From: Mesorhizobium sp. B2-8-5
GTDB lineage: Bacteria; Pseudomonadota; Alphaproteobacteria; Rhizobiales; Rhizobiaceae
Length of the DNA: 64,000 nt
Assembly: GCF_006440675.2 (NCBI RefSeq)
Contig: NZ_CP083951.1
Span: 4,807,501-4,871,500, forward strand
Reading direction: 5' to 3'
Shown: in pieces, positions 27,843-36,126 of the stretch
How positions within the stretch are numbered: position 1 is the stretch's first letter
Layout of the letters: every line of letters starts with the position of its first letter
Made by a program: the position numbers and the translations under genes
Notes under the pieces: model-generated
Seen by the model: only the letters and a program-made list of their open reading frames with translations
The model's database searches: none
What the model was told of the DNA's origin: nothing

Positions 27843-29702
27843 ATGATCGTCCGACTGCGACGCGCCCTGCGATGGCAAGCGCTTCCGCTCCTTGCCGGCT
27901 TTGCCACTGTCGCACTGATCATTGGCGCACGCGCCATCCTCGCCGAAGCGCAGATCGCGGATCGCGACGCCAGCCGCGAAGCGTTCGAAGCCCAGCAGTT
28001 GCTGTCGGGCCTGCTATCGCTCGCCCAGGACGCCGAGACCGGCCAGCGCGGCTATCTGCTGACAGGCGAGAAGAATTACCTGCTGCCATATCAGCATGCG
28101 GTCGATGCGCTGCCGGCGCTGCTCAGGCGCATCGACGAGATGTTTCCGGCCGGCAGCGACAGGGCGCAGCAGGCCGTCGGCATCAAGGATGCGATTACCC
28201 GCAAGCAGGCCGAACTCGCGGAGACGATCAGGCTCTACGACATGGGCAACACGGCCAAGGCCCTGGACATCGTGCGCGGCGGCCGGGGCAAGCTGGATAT
28301 GGACCAGATCCGCGCCAATATCGACGCGATCCGGCGCATCGACGGCGCGAGCCTCGCTTCCCGCGCGGAGCGCATGGAGCAAATCGAAGGCTGGTTGCGC
28401 GCCGGCTCGTTCGCCGCGCTGCTGGGCATCTTCCTGCTCGGCATCTACACGATCCGCCAATCCAGCCGCCGCTTCCACGAGGTGGCTACGGCGCAAGACG
28501 CCTTGAGCGCGAAGAACGCTGCGCTGCTCAACGAGATCGAGACGCGTGAAAAGGCGGAGTCGCAACTTCGCCAGGTGCAGAAGATGGAAGCGGTTGGCCA
28601 GCTCACGGGCGGCATCGCGCATGATTTCAACAATATGCTGGCCGTTATCACCAGCGCCATGAACATCGCGCAGCGCAAGCTAGCTCGCGGCGAACATGAC
28701 GTGCAGAGCTTCGTCGAGGCGGCCGCCGACGCGGCGGCGCGCGCCGCCAATCTCACGGCCAGGCTGCTTGCCTTTTCCAGGCAGCAGCCACTGGCGCCAC
28801 AGATCGTCGACGCCAATCGCCTCGTCGCCGGCATGTCGGACCTTTTGCGCCGCGCGCTCGGCCATGCGGTCGAGATCGAAACGGTGCTGGCGGGCGGACT
28901 CTGGAAAACGCATGCCGACCCGAGCCAGGTCGAGAACGCGATCATCAACCTGGCGGTCAACGCGCGCGACGCGATGGACGAAAAGGGCAAGCTCACCATC
29001 GAGACGGCCAATTGCTATCTCGATGAAGCCTATGCGGTGGCGCATCCGGAGGTGAAGGCTGGCCAGTATGTCATGATCGCGGTGACCGACACCGGCGCTG
29101 GCATGTCACCCGACATCATGGCCAAGGCTTTCGAGCCGTTCTTCACCACCAAGCCTGCAACCAAGGGAACGGGGCTCGGGCTCAGCCAAGTGTTCGGCTT
29201 CGTCAAGCAATCGGGCGGACACGTCAAAATCTATTCGGAACTCGGCGAAGGCACGACGATCAAGATCTATCTTCCACGTTTCACAGGCCCAGAAGAGGCG
29301 GCAGCGCCGCCAAAAGCAAGTGGCAGGAGCGATGTCCCGGCCACCGAAACCGTGCTGCTCGTCGAGGATGACGCCCGCGTGCGCTTTTCGACGGCCGCTA
29401 CGCTGCTGGAGCTCGGCTACACGGTCGTCGAGGCCGCCAGCGGTGAGGAGGCGCTGCGCAAGCTCGCCGAGAATGCGGCCATCGCACTGATGCTGACGGA
29501 TATCGTTATGCCGGGCATGAACGGCCGTCAGTTGGCCGAACAGGCACGCGGGCATTCCCAATCGCTGAAAGTGGTGTTCATGACCGGCTTCACCCGCAAC
29601 GCGGTCGTTCACAATGGCGTGCTCGACCACGATGTGCACTTCATCGCCAAGCCGTTCACGCTGGAACAACTGGCGGCGAAGCTGAGGGATGCGCTGGCTT
29701 GA
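27843..29702 (+). CDS. hybrid sensor histidine kinase with CHASE3 and receiver domains
   Basis: 619 residues. A membrane helix (residues 15-32) and a second near 205-222 enclose a CHASE3-type sensor (LLSLAQDAETGQRGYLLTGE). Then come the phosphoacceptor helix with GGIAHDFNNMLAVI (His near 288), the ATPase N box NLAVNARDAM, G1 DTGAGM and G2 GTGLGLSQVFGF. The C-terminus is a receiver with LLVEDDARVR, the phosphoacceptor Asp in MLTDIVMPGMNG and the Lys in FIAKPFT. No separate regulator lies next to it. I start at the ATG at 27843; earlier in-frame starts add residues without a role. Confidence 0.9.
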   Translation: MIVRLRRALRWQALPLLAGFATVALIIGARAILAEAQIADRDASREAFEAQQLLSGLLSLAQDAETGQRGYLLTGEKNYLLPYQHAVDALPALLRRIDEMFPAGSDRAQQAVGIKDAITRKQAELAETIRLYDMGNTAKALDIVRGGRGKLDMDQIRANIDAIRRIDGASLASRAERMEQIEGWLRAGSFAALLGIFLLGIYTIRQSSRRFHEVATAQDALSAKNAALLNEIETREKAESQLRQVQKMEAVGQLTGGIAHDFNNMLAVITSAMNIAQRKLARGEHDVQSFVEAAADAAARAANLTARLLAFSRQQPLAPQIVDANRLVAGMSDLLRRALGHAVEIETVLAGGLWKTHADPSQVENAIINLAVNARDAMDEKGKLTIETANCYLDEAYAVAHPEVKAGQYVMIAVTDTGAGMSPDIMAKAFEPFFTTKPATKGTGLGLSQVFGFVKQSGGHVKIYSELGEGTTIKIYLPRFTGPEEAAAPPKASGRSDVPATETVLLVEDDARVRFSTAATLLELGYTVVEAASGEEALRKLAENAAIALMLTDIVMPGMNGRQLAEQARGHSQSLKVVFMTGFTRNAVVHNGVLDHDVHFIAKPFTLEQLAAKLRDALA

Positions 29703-29716
29703 TTGCTGGGCGGCTA

Positions 29717-29881
29717 TCAGATCCGTCCGAGCACAACCAGAATGATGACAATGACAAGAACCAGCCCCAGACCACCGCCGCCATAGTAGCCCGTGCCGTA
29801 GAACGGCCCGCCGCCCAAGCCACTGAAGCCGCCCAGCAGGGCAAGGATAAGAATGATTATAAGAATTGTGCCGAGACCCAT
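29717..29881 (-). CDS. DUF3309 family small membrane protein
   Basis: 54 residues: MGLGTILIIILILALLGG, a Gly/Tyr/Phe-rich middle (GPFYGTGYYGGGG), and a second hydrophobic helix ending VVLGRI. This is the DUF3309 layout, common as a tiny inner-membrane protein in rhizobia. Function unknown. Confidence 0.75.
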   Translation of the reverse strand: MGLGTILIIILILALLGGFSGLGGGPFYGTGYYGGGGLGLVLVIVIILVVLGRI

Positions 29882-29975
29882 GGACTTTTCCTCTTTCTGA
29901 AGCGCGAACCCAGCGCCGTTATGACCAAGTCAACTCGCAAGCGGCACGCATGTTCCGCTCACCTCCGGGCCGATG

Positions 29976-30113
29976 CTATTCAGGACTGGCCAAGTGAGCC
30001 GACACCATTGGCTGCCCGGGGTTGGCCTCAAGTTTGATGGGAACCAAAAACATAAGCGCGATGGCGATCGCGATCGAGGCGATAACGGCAGCGGTGCTGA
30101 ATACGTCTTTCAC
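29976..30113 (-). CDS. small single-helix membrane protein, hypothetical
   Basis: 45 residues from a GTG preceded by AAAGGGTGGGAAC. MKDVFSTAAVIASIAIAIAL leads into a hydrophobic helix, followed by a short polar tail (KLEANPGQPMVSAHLASPE). Family unknown; support rests on the start signal and composition. Confidence 0.4.
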   Translation of the reverse strand: MKDVFSTAAVIASIAIAIALMFLVPIKLEANPGQPMVSAHLASPE

Positions 30114-30259
30114 GTTCCCACCCTTTAATATTCAAAGATGCTGAACAACGTCTTCGCCAAGTCTCCTGTTCCACTTGACCTTCGTGGAACCATTCTCCCG
30201 TCCGCAACGTTTGAGGCAGCCCGATCTGGGCAACCTTGGGATAAAACGGAGGCAGGCAT

Positions 30260-30427
30260 ATGGGCGCATCGGTTCTTATCGGCATATTGATCACCTTCCT
30301 GGTGGTGATCCTGGTGCTCTACCTGGTGCAACGGCTGCCGCTCGATGCCCGCGCGCGGCAGATCGCGCAGATCATCGTCATCATCATCGGCATCATTTCG
30401 CTGCTCAAATATCTTGCGGTGTTCTAG
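30260..30427 (+). CDS. small membrane protein (Thivi_2564-like)
   Basis: 55 residues with two hydrophobic helices (residues 4-20 and 34-52) joined by the basic loop QRLPLDARARQIAQ. ACGGAGGCAG precedes the ATG. The shape matches the small family named after Thivi_2564; function unknown. It lies in a run of four tiny membrane or exported proteins. Confidence 0.7.
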   Translation: MGASVLIGILITFLVVILVLYLVQRLPLDARARQIAQIIVIIIGIISLLKYLAVF

Positions 30428-30474
30428 CCGCGATCCATATTCGGCACCCGGAAACGTCAAAAACCTGGTGTCCC

Positions 30475-30780
30475 ATGAGACCCTCGTCGATCGCACTTAC
30501 CGCAGGCAAGATATTGTTGGGCGGCACAATGTTGTGCGCCGCGAGCGCTGCTTATGCCCGACCAGATACGCGCGTCATGACTTGCGCGCAGACGCAGGCG
30601 CTGATCAAAAGCGACCATGCCGTGGTCTTGACCACGGGTCCAGACACCTATGACCGGTTCGTCCGGCAATTCGGCAATGAGTGCGACTGGCCGGAAGTGC
30701 CTGTCTCGACGACGGTTCCGACCAAAGGCGGCGAGTGCCGCGTCTATCGGTGCGAGGAGCCGATCAACTTTCCCGATTGA
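30475..30780 (+). CDS. small exported cysteine-containing protein, hypothetical
   Basis: 101 residues with a signal peptide (MRPSSIALTAGKILLGGTML, cleavage near AYA/RPD). The mature part has four Cys: MTCAQTQALIKSDHAVVLTT, NECDWPE and GGECRVYRCEEP, which probably form disulfides in the periplasm. Similar short proteins of unknown role are widespread in Rhizobiales. Frame open upstream, but the signal peptide fixes the start. Confidence 0.7.
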   Translation: MRPSSIALTAGKILLGGTMLCAASAAYARPDTRVMTCAQTQALIKSDHAVVLTTGPDTYDRFVRQFGNECDWPEVPVSTTVPTKGGECRVYRCEEPINFPD

Positions 30781-30903
30781 CCGATGCTTCTTGCGCGCCG
30801 GCGCGGAACCATTGCAACCTCCTGCGGGTTTTAGCAGCCAGCAGCGGGACTTGCCGGGCGCGAGAGAAACGCGGCTCCATGCACAACCGCAGGAGGAACG
30901 GCA

Positions 30904-31344
30904 ATGCCTGAAATCGCGCGCAGCGGCAGTTGCCTGTGTGGCGGCGTGCAGTTCCGCGTCAATGGCGAGCCACTCCGGGTCGGCCTCTGTCACTGCAAGG
31001 ACTGCCGCAAGACAAGCGGATCGGCCTTCCATGCCTACGCCGTATGGCCGCTAAGAGCGTTCGAAACCACCGGCATCACCAGCAACTATGGCGCTCGGAG
31101 TTTTTGCCCCACATGCGGAAGCCGCGTTCCTTTCGTCGGCGATAATGAGGCCGAGGTCACGATCGGCAGCCTGGACATTGCTCCGACCGAAGGGCTGACG
31201 CCGAGCTACGAGCTGTGGATCGGACGCCGCGAGCCCTGGTTGCAAGCCCTCCCCGCGGCGCAACAGTTTGAGCATGACCGGATCGCCGATGATTCGGCGG
31301 CAGGCGCTGAAGCCGGCCCGGAGCCACTGCAAAGGTCGGCCTAG
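30904..31344 (+). CDS. GFA-family protein (glutathione-dependent formaldehyde-activating type)
   Basis: 146 residues with the zinc ligands of the GFA fold: GSCLCGGVQF, GLCHCKDCRKTSGSAFH and RSFCPTCGSRVPF. The domain ends near residue 115 and the last 30 residues are low-complexity. GFA proteins were named for formaldehyde metabolism, but most members have unproven activity. GGAGGAACGGCA precedes the ATG. Confidence 0.85.
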   Translation: MPEIARSGSCLCGGVQFRVNGEPLRVGLCHCKDCRKTSGSAFHAYAVWPLRAFETTGITSNYGARSFCPTCGSRVPFVGDNEAEVTIGSLDIAPTEGLTPSYELWIGRREPWLQALPAAQQFEHDRIADDSAAGAEAGPEPLQRSA

Positions 31345-31891
31345 GTTGAGTTCTTGGCGGATTTTAGTCAGAACGATGATCTTCGGTCCACCGGTGCCTC
31401 CGGCACGTCCGGAAAAACGCCCGGCCGTGGGCCGATATGCTCGGGCTTTCTGGAAGTTTCGCATTTTCAACCACCGGTCGGTTTGCCAGCCAATCAGCTG
31501 ACGTTAGCGTTGTGGGATGCGGCGAACATGAGGCCGTAAGCCGGCCTGGTTCCAGACAGCAGCACGCAAAGAATTTTATCCGTTTTACAAAATATAAGAA
31601 TTTTCAGTCATGCTTCTTGCGGAAAGTACACCTCCGGGATTGTTTTGCCTGCTTGCCCACTGCGCTTACCATGTGAAATACGAAGCTGCAGTTGCAACGC
31701 CAAAGTGAAAATTCTTTCGGCTCAAGAAATTTTCTCTTCGCCCTCTTTCTGGTTATATCAAATATGACATCCCGAAATGCCATTGGCAGCAAGCCTTATG
31801 ACTTCCGGCCTTGTACAAAAGGCCATCTTTGTTTCTTTCATTTTTTGCTACATAGTGCTGCCGAATCTTGAAACCGGACGGGGCGGTTTTC
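31345..31891. other. 547-bp stretch without a recognised gene
   Basis: No frame here looks protein-like. The second half (about 31560-31880) is clearly richer in A and T than the rest of the host region, with runs such as TTTTACAAAATATAAGAATTT; it may hold the promoter of the following PAS gene or be laterally acquired DNA. No strong hairpin is seen after the GFA gene. Confidence 0.5.
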
Positions 31892-32437
31892 ATGACATCG
31901 GCGCCTGAACACGGCCGCAACATGCATATGCGGTATCCACCGATCGACGGGTTCTGGACCTGGGACATCAAGCGCGACCGTGTCTACGGCGATACCAATC
32001 TTTCAGATTATTTCGGTCTGACACTCGATGAGTTCTCCCACGGCGCCTCGCTTGAACGATGCATGCAAAGCATCGATAAGGACGACCGCTCAAGGGTTCG
32101 GCTGGCTATCCGCAAGGCCGTGGAGCGCAGGGCCGGCTTCAGGGAGGTCTATAGGGTCCATTCCGAAAAGATGGGATTGCGCAAGATCCTGGCCGTCGGC
32201 CAATGTTGCGTTGACGGGGCGGGCGAGGCAGCGCTCTATCCCGGCTGGTTCGTCGATTTGACGAACGAGGCCGCGTGCGAAGAGCGGGCGCTGCGCGAGA
32301 TCCGCAACCATGTCGGGCAAGCCAAGGACCTAGCGCGATCGATCGGACACGACCTGATGTCCTATCTCCTGGACAATGTCGAGGAAGAGGTCGAGCAGCG
32401 GCTTGGCGCAAGGCTGGGGAGGCGAAGATCGTCTTGA
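31892..32437 (+). CDS. PAS-domain protein
   Basis: 181 residues. A PAS-like sensor occupies residues 12-120 (DGFWTWDIKRDRVYGDTNLS, then IDKDDRSRVRLAIRKAVERR and FREVYRVHS). A short helical tail (GQAKDLARSIGHDLMSYLLD) follows, with no kinase, cyclase or helix-turn-helix. It may signal by partner contact. The ATG at 31892 is used; a TTG at 31868 could add eight residues. Confidence 0.7.
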   Translation: MTSAPEHGRNMHMRYPPIDGFWTWDIKRDRVYGDTNLSDYFGLTLDEFSHGASLERCMQSIDKDDRSRVRLAIRKAVERRAGFREVYRVHSEKMGLRKILAVGQCCVDGAGEAALYPGWFVDLTNEAACEERALREIRNHVGQAKDLARSIGHDLMSYLLDNVEEEVEQRLGARLGRRRSS

Positions 32438-32463
32438 AGCGGCTTTCGCCGATTGTTTGCGGA

Positions 32464-32760
32464 TCAGCTTCGCTTGCCGCGCCTGCCGACTTCAGCCGCG
32501 ACCATACGCGCGAAATGCGACTGGGGCGATCGGCGCTCGATGAGCTTGGCCCGTTCCAGGGCCGCATCGCCGTAAAATTCGATCAGCACGCCGGCGGCCT
32601 TGGCGGCGTCGGCCCTCAACCGGCCGAAATCCGCCTGCCCGCTCTCGCTCAAGGGCTCGCTCCTGGCAATCACGTCAAGCATGGCTTGCAACTTGTCAGG
32701 AGTGCTGCCCTCGTCTTCGTGCATGGTCGCCATCCGATTGGGCGCGTAAAATATCGACAT
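32464..32760 (-). CDS. hypothetical protein
   Basis: 98 residues, hydrophilic and mainly helical (KLQAMLDVIARSEPLSESGQ, RAKLIERRSPQSHFARMVAA). No signal peptide or membrane segment. Small proteins of this kind occur singly in Mesorhizobium. Convergent with the PAS gene. Confidence 0.55.
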   Translation of the reverse strand: MSIFYAPNRMATMHEDEGSTPDKLQAMLDVIARSEPLSESGQADFGRLRADAAKAAGVLIEFYGDAALERAKLIERRSPQSHFARMVAAEVGRRGKRS

Positions 32761-32892
32761 TTCCGCGCAATGTCCAACAGGTTCGTTGATCGGGCATCAG
32801 TGCAACCGAGTACAGCTTCGCCGCGAGCGTGGTGACAATGTTCGTACAAGCATAGTGAGCCAAACTTACCGCACAGACATTTGGGGGCATCC

Positions 32893-33087
32893 ATGGACCA
32901 GCCTAGCAAAATGGAAAACCTGCAGTTTGCGCAGGGGATCTTACGAGAACTTCGCCAGAAGGCGGAGGCCGATGGCGAGAAGCTTCTGACCTATTTGATC
33001 GACATGGCCTATCTCGAAGCCAGCGACCGCATCCGCGCCCACTGGATCGGCAGCCACGAACACGAAGGCCACCGCGCCAAGGGCTGA
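32893..33087 (+). CDS. hypothetical small protein
   Basis: 64 residues, helical: MENLQFAQGILRELRQKAEA and GEKLLTYLIDMAYLEASDRI, with a His-rich end (HEHEGHRAKG). The pattern recalls rhizobial proteins near PAS sensors, but no family is assigned. The upstream 130 bases are the divergent promoter region. Confidence 0.6.
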   Translation: MDQPSKMENLQFAQGILRELRQKAEADGEKLLTYLIDMAYLEASDRIRAHWIGSHEHEGHRAKG

Positions 33088-33123
33088 GGTTGCCCGCCCG
33101 GGACGGCGGCCGGAACGCAAAAA

Positions 33124-33151
33124 GCCCGCCATGCCTTCCGGCACGGCGGGC
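33124..33151 (-). terminator. rho-independent terminator of msrA
   Basis: GCCCGCC-A-TGCC, loop TTCC, GGCA-C-GGCGGGC, one mismatch. On the minus strand the stem is followed by TTTTT, so it ends msrA transcription. Confidence 0.8.
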
Positions 33152-33195
33152 GGATCAAAGCGCGTAAAGGCTGTATGAAACAGCCTGGCCTCTGA

Positions 33196-33717
33196 CTATG
33201 ACGCGGCCGCCTGTTGGCGGACCGGAAGCTTCCAGCCCGGCCGCGCGAAATGGCAGGTGTAGCCGTTGGGATAGCGCTCGAGATAGTCCTGATGCTCGGG
33301 CTCTGCTTCCCAGAAAGGCCCGACCGGGGCGAGTTCGGTGACGACCTTGCCAGGCCACAGGCCGGACGCGTCGACGTCGGCTATCGTGTCCTCGGCGATC
33401 CGCTTCTGTTCATCGCTGGTGTAGAAAATCGCCGAGCGGTAGCTCATGCCGATATCGTTGCCCTGGCGGTTCCTTGTCGTCGGATCGTGGATCTGGAAGA
33501 AGAATTCGAGCAACGTGCGGAAGCTTGTCCTGGCCGGATCGAAGTTGATCTCGATCGCCTCGGCGTGGGTGCCGTGGTTGCGGTAGGTGGCGTTCGGTAC
33601 ATCGCCGCCGCTGTAGCCCACTCGCGTTGAGATCACGCCGGGCAGGCGCCGGATCAGATCCTGCATGCCCCAGAAGCAGCCGCCCGCAAGGACCGCGCGT
33701 TCGGTGGAAGAAGCCAT
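33196..33717 (-). CDS. msrA: peptide-methionine (S)-S-oxide reductase
   Basis: 173 residues. Repairs methionine sulfoxide in proteins using thioredoxin. The active-site motif is [11 protein letters not shown] (Cys near residue 14), followed by [20 protein letters not shown] and [17 protein letters not shown], both family blocks. AAAGGAGGTGTGAC precedes the ATG at 33717. It is the last host gene before the prophage. Confidence 0.95.
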   Translation of the reverse strand: MASSTERAVLAGGCFWGMQDLIRRLPGVISTRVGYSGGDVPNATYRNHGTHAEAIEINFDPARTSFRTLLEFFFQIHDPTTRNRQGNDIGMSYRSAIFYTSDEQKRIAEDTIADVDASGLWPGKVVTELAPVGPFWEAEPEHQDYLERYPNGYTCHFARPGWKLPVRQQAAAS

Positions 33718-33880
33718 GTCACACCTCCTTTGGATTGCTCCATAGATAGGCGTTGCGGCCGGGTTCTTCCAGCGGTTCGAGCGGCTAATCGCTGACACCG
33801 GCATCGAAGTATCCGGCGTGGACGGTCTGCCCCTGTCTGTTTCGAAAATATATGCTTGCACGGCTTCGACGCTGTCGCGA

Positions 33881-34204
33881 TCACGAATCCGGCGTTTGCC
33901 TGAATCTCCGCACCACCACCTCGAAGACGATATCCGAAATCCACATCGCACAAACGCCGATGAGGAAAGCGGCGGCAAGCGTGGTGGTGTCATCGGCTGT
34001 ATCGGGTATCGGCAGCCTGCTTGCCCGGACCCAGGCGACGACAGGCAATGTCAGATAGGCGGCGGCCAGGGCGCCGCAGATCGGCGAGGCAACCATTTCG
34101 CGCAGCTTATAGCGATGGCGCGACAGCGCCCGCAGCACGCCGCCGGCGAGCCCCGCCGCCACGACCTGGCCCTTGATGCCCAGAAGATCGAAAATGTCGT
34201 GCAT
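33881..34204 (-). CDS. holin-like phage membrane protein
   Basis: 107 residues with about three hydrophobic segments ([52 protein letters not shown]) and a basic C-terminus ([11 protein letters not shown]). Its ATG overlaps the stop of the Rz1-like gene. Position at the end of the lysis cassette and topology suggest a holin or holin-like protein; the small proteins at 34619 and 34731 are other candidates. Confidence 0.6.
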   Translation of the reverse strand: MHDIFDLLGIKGQVVAAGLAGGVLRALSRHRYKLREMVASPICGALAAAYLTLPVVAWVRASRLPIPDTADDTTTLAAAFLIGVCAMWISDIVFEVVVRRFRQTPDS

Positions 34205-34398
34205 CACGGCCTCCAGCCGCAGAGTTCTTCGCCCTTGCGGTTGTGGGCGAGCAGCGCCCTCGCCTCCTGGTCAGACAGGCTGTCGACCGCGCTCGCGGAG
34301 AGGCGCATCGGCGAGGCGACGACGCAGAAGCCGCCCCTGGCCGTCGTGCAGCCGGCAAGCGCGGCGGCGATGGCGGCGACGATCAGTCGCTTGCCCAT
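34204..34398 (-). CDS. Rz1-like outer-membrane spanin lipoprotein
   Basis: 64 residues. The signal sequence MGKRLIVAAIAAALAGC ends in a lipobox (LAGC, Cys near residue 17). The rest is short and polar. It starts inside the preceding Rz-like gene in another frame, the classic arrangement of spanin pairs, and would link the outer membrane to the inner spanin at lysis. Confidence 0.65.
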   Translation of the reverse strand: MGKRLIVAAIAAALAGCTTARGGFCVVASPMRLSASAVDSLSDQEARALLAHNRKGEELCGWRP

Positions 34399-34622
34399 GA
34401 CTTCAGCTCCTTTCTGACCGCCTCAGCCGGCAAAGCGCCGATATCGTTGTCGACCTGGTCGGCGACATTGCGGGCCGCGACCTCGGCTTCGGCCTGCTTG
34501 CCGCGCTCGGCCCGCGCGCCGGCGAGGCGCTGGTGGAAGCCCCAGCCGAGGGCGCCGACAAGGCCGGCGCCGATGGCCAGGATTGTCGGATTGGTGAGAA
34601 GCCATGCCAGCAGCGCGCTCAT
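34383..34622 (-). CDS. Rz-like inner-membrane spanin
   Basis: 79 residues: an N-terminal membrane helix (LLAWLLTNPTILAIGAGLVG), then a charged coiled-coil-like stretch (GARAERGKQAEAEVAARNVA). This is the topology of an i-spanin. It overlaps the Rz1-like gene by 16 bases and the upstream small gene by 4. Confidence 0.6.
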   Translation of the reverse strand: MSALLAWLLTNPTILAIGAGLVGALGWGFHQRLAGARAERGKQAEAEVAARNVADQVDNDIGALPAEAVRKELKSWASD

Positions 34623-34729
34623 AGCAGCGCTCCGATGAGAAGCCCCGCGACGAAGCAGGCAGCGCCGACGACCACATACGGCTTGGTCTGGTCAATGAGC
34701 TCGGTGAGCAGTTCCTTGAGGTTTTCCAT
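34619..34729 (-). CDS. very small phage membrane protein
   Basis: 36 residues: a polar head (MENLKELLTELIDQTKPYVV) and one helix (GAACFVAGLLIGALL). Its stop overlaps the Rz-like start. Possibly a pinholin or a regulator of lysis; there is no family match from sequence alone. Confidence 0.5.
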   Translation of the reverse strand: MENLKELLTELIDQTKPYVVVGAACFVAGLLIGALL

Positions 34730-34730
34730 G

Positions 34731-34934
34731 TCAGTGCTCCCAGCCGAACCGGCGCGCGAGCAGGTGCCACCATTCGGCCGCGGCGGCGATGGCAAGACCG
34801 AGACCGGTCTCCAGCGCCATCTGGATGTCGGGATCGGCGGAGAACGCCGAGGCGTCGTCAGCTCCCAGAAGGCCGCGGGCGACAAGCACGCCCGCGCCAT
34901 AGCGCAGGGCGATACGGATGATGACGGCAATCAT
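34731..34934 (-). CDS. small phage membrane protein of the lysis cassette
   Basis: 67 residues with two hydrophobic stretches (IAVIIRIALRYGAGVLVARG and LETGLGLAIAAAAEWWHLLA). It overlaps the endolysin stop by 4 bases. Similar short proteins lie beside GH108 lysozymes in rhizobial prophages; a holin role is possible. Confidence 0.55.
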   Translation of the reverse strand: MIAVIIRIALRYGAGVLVARGLLGADDASAFSADPDIQMALETGLGLAIAAAAEWWHLLARRFGWEH

Positions 34935-35683
34935 TGGCAGAAGACTCCGGAGAGATTGCAGGGAAGATGCATGGCCCAGGCAGCCAGGGAGCCCAGCGCC
35001 AGCGCGATCAGCGCAAGGATGCCGGTTGCCTTGGTGGGCGATGCGGATTTGGGTGGCGCGGCGGGCGCCTCACCGCCGGCATGCGACCCTGCGTCCGCGG
35101 GCGGCGCGGTTGGCCCCGCACCATCGGCGGATGCTGGCGCCGTCGGCACGGATATCGTCGTCGTCAGCGGCGTGGCCGACATCAGCAGCGCCTGCCGGCG
35201 CACCGAGGCGACACGCGCGCTCCAGCCCCGGCCGAAGCTCGGCCACGTCGGCAGCCTTTCGAGAAAGGCAAGCCGCGCATCGCAGAGCGCGTCGATGACG
35301 ACACCGGCGGGTTTTCCCCTTGCCGCGGCGAGCGTGGCCGGGCCGATGCGGCCGTCCTGGGCGACGCCGAGCACAGCTTGAAGATATTTCGCCGCCCTGC
35401 CCGGCCCGCTGTTCACGGCAAAGTCGAAGGCGGCATAGTCGACGCCGGCAGGAAGGTCGGCGCCGACGACCGCATCCCAATAGAAACGACGGTAAACCGT
35501 GGCCACCTGGTCATCACTGATCTTGCGAAGATCGGCCTTGGTGGCGTCGGCTTTGACGTAGCGGCGGAAATTGGTCAGCGTGACGCCCTTCATGGTCGCG
35601 CCGCCCGGATCGGCGGGATTGTCCGACCAGCCGCCTTCGGACGAGAGGACGAGCGAAAGGGCACGCGCGAAGTTGCGGTCCAC
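34931..35683 (-). CDS. phage endolysin, glycoside hydrolase family 108, with C-terminal membrane segment
   Basis: 250 residues. The GH108 domain (residues 1-165) shows the catalytic Glu in LSSEGGWSDNPADPGGATMK, then RRFYWDAVVGADLP and a PG_binding_3-like region (LQAVLGVAQDGRIGPATLAA). It cleaves the glycan strand of peptidoglycan. A Pro/Ala linker (residues 180-215) leads to a hydrophobic C-terminus (ILALIALALGSLAAWAM). A membrane-tethered endolysin is less common than a free one and could delay lysis until the membrane is depolarised; that is inference. Confidence 0.85.
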   Translation of the reverse strand: MDRNFARALSLVLSSEGGWSDNPADPGGATMKGVTLTNFRRYVKADATKADLRKISDDQVATVYRRFYWDAVVGADLPAGVDYAAFDFAVNSGPGRAAKYLQAVLGVAQDGRIGPATLAAARGKPAGVVIDALCDARLAFLERLPTWPSFGRGWSARVASVRRQALLMSATPLTTTISVPTAPASADGAGPTAPPADAGSHAGGEAPAAPPKSASPTKATGILALIALALGSLAAWAMHLPCNLSGVFCQ

Positions 35684-35799
35684 GATGGTTCCTTTCCGCC
35701 CGGGGTCGGGCAGGTTCGAAGTTGGAAAATTTCAGGTGGAGCGAGCGTCCCAGCCCGGTCTATAAGACTGTGCCACACACAAGATTAGGGCAGGATTGT

Positions 35800-36123
35800 A
35801 TGGAAGCTTTATCATCGCTCTTCAGGGCACTAACATCGACCGGCAAGCAATGGTTGAAAGTCGAGGACAAAACCGGCAATCCCGAGTTCTGGAATGATCT
35901 TCAGAGCCTTTTTGAACGAGCGATGAATGAAGGTGGGCAAACTGCCGGCGCGGCTATGTACCGGGTAGCGGCTCCGGAAAGTGTGTTCTATTTCTCGCCC
36001 AACGCTGCCAATATCGTTGAAGCCGAGATATCCTTCATCGAAGGCGACCGAGTGACGATCCAGCGGTGTTCGAAGCCGCCATCGCATAAAGTAGTCTTCC
36101 TTGTTGGGGACCCCTCGCAGTAA
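35800..36123 (+). CDS. hypothetical protein on the opposite strand (phage cargo)
   Basis: 107 residues, acidic to neutral, no signal peptide. MEALSSLFRALTSTGKQWLK and IVEAEISFIEGDRVTIQRCS are the best-formed parts. It is the only plus-strand gene in the lysis and tail section, so it is probably an independently transcribed extra gene. GC content is lower than its neighbours. No family recognised. Confidence 0.5.
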   Translation: MEALSSLFRALTSTGKQWLKVEDKTGNPEFWNDLQSLFERAMNEGGQTAGAAMYRVAAPESVFYFSPNAANIVEAEISFIEGDRVTIQRCSKPPSHKVVFLVGDPSQ

Positions 36124-36126
36124 GCA

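Noticed and set aside
33718..33880. Left attachment site of the prophage next to msrA
   Set aside because: No tRNA or direct repeat could be recognised, and the right end of the prophage is outside the window, so no pair can be tested.
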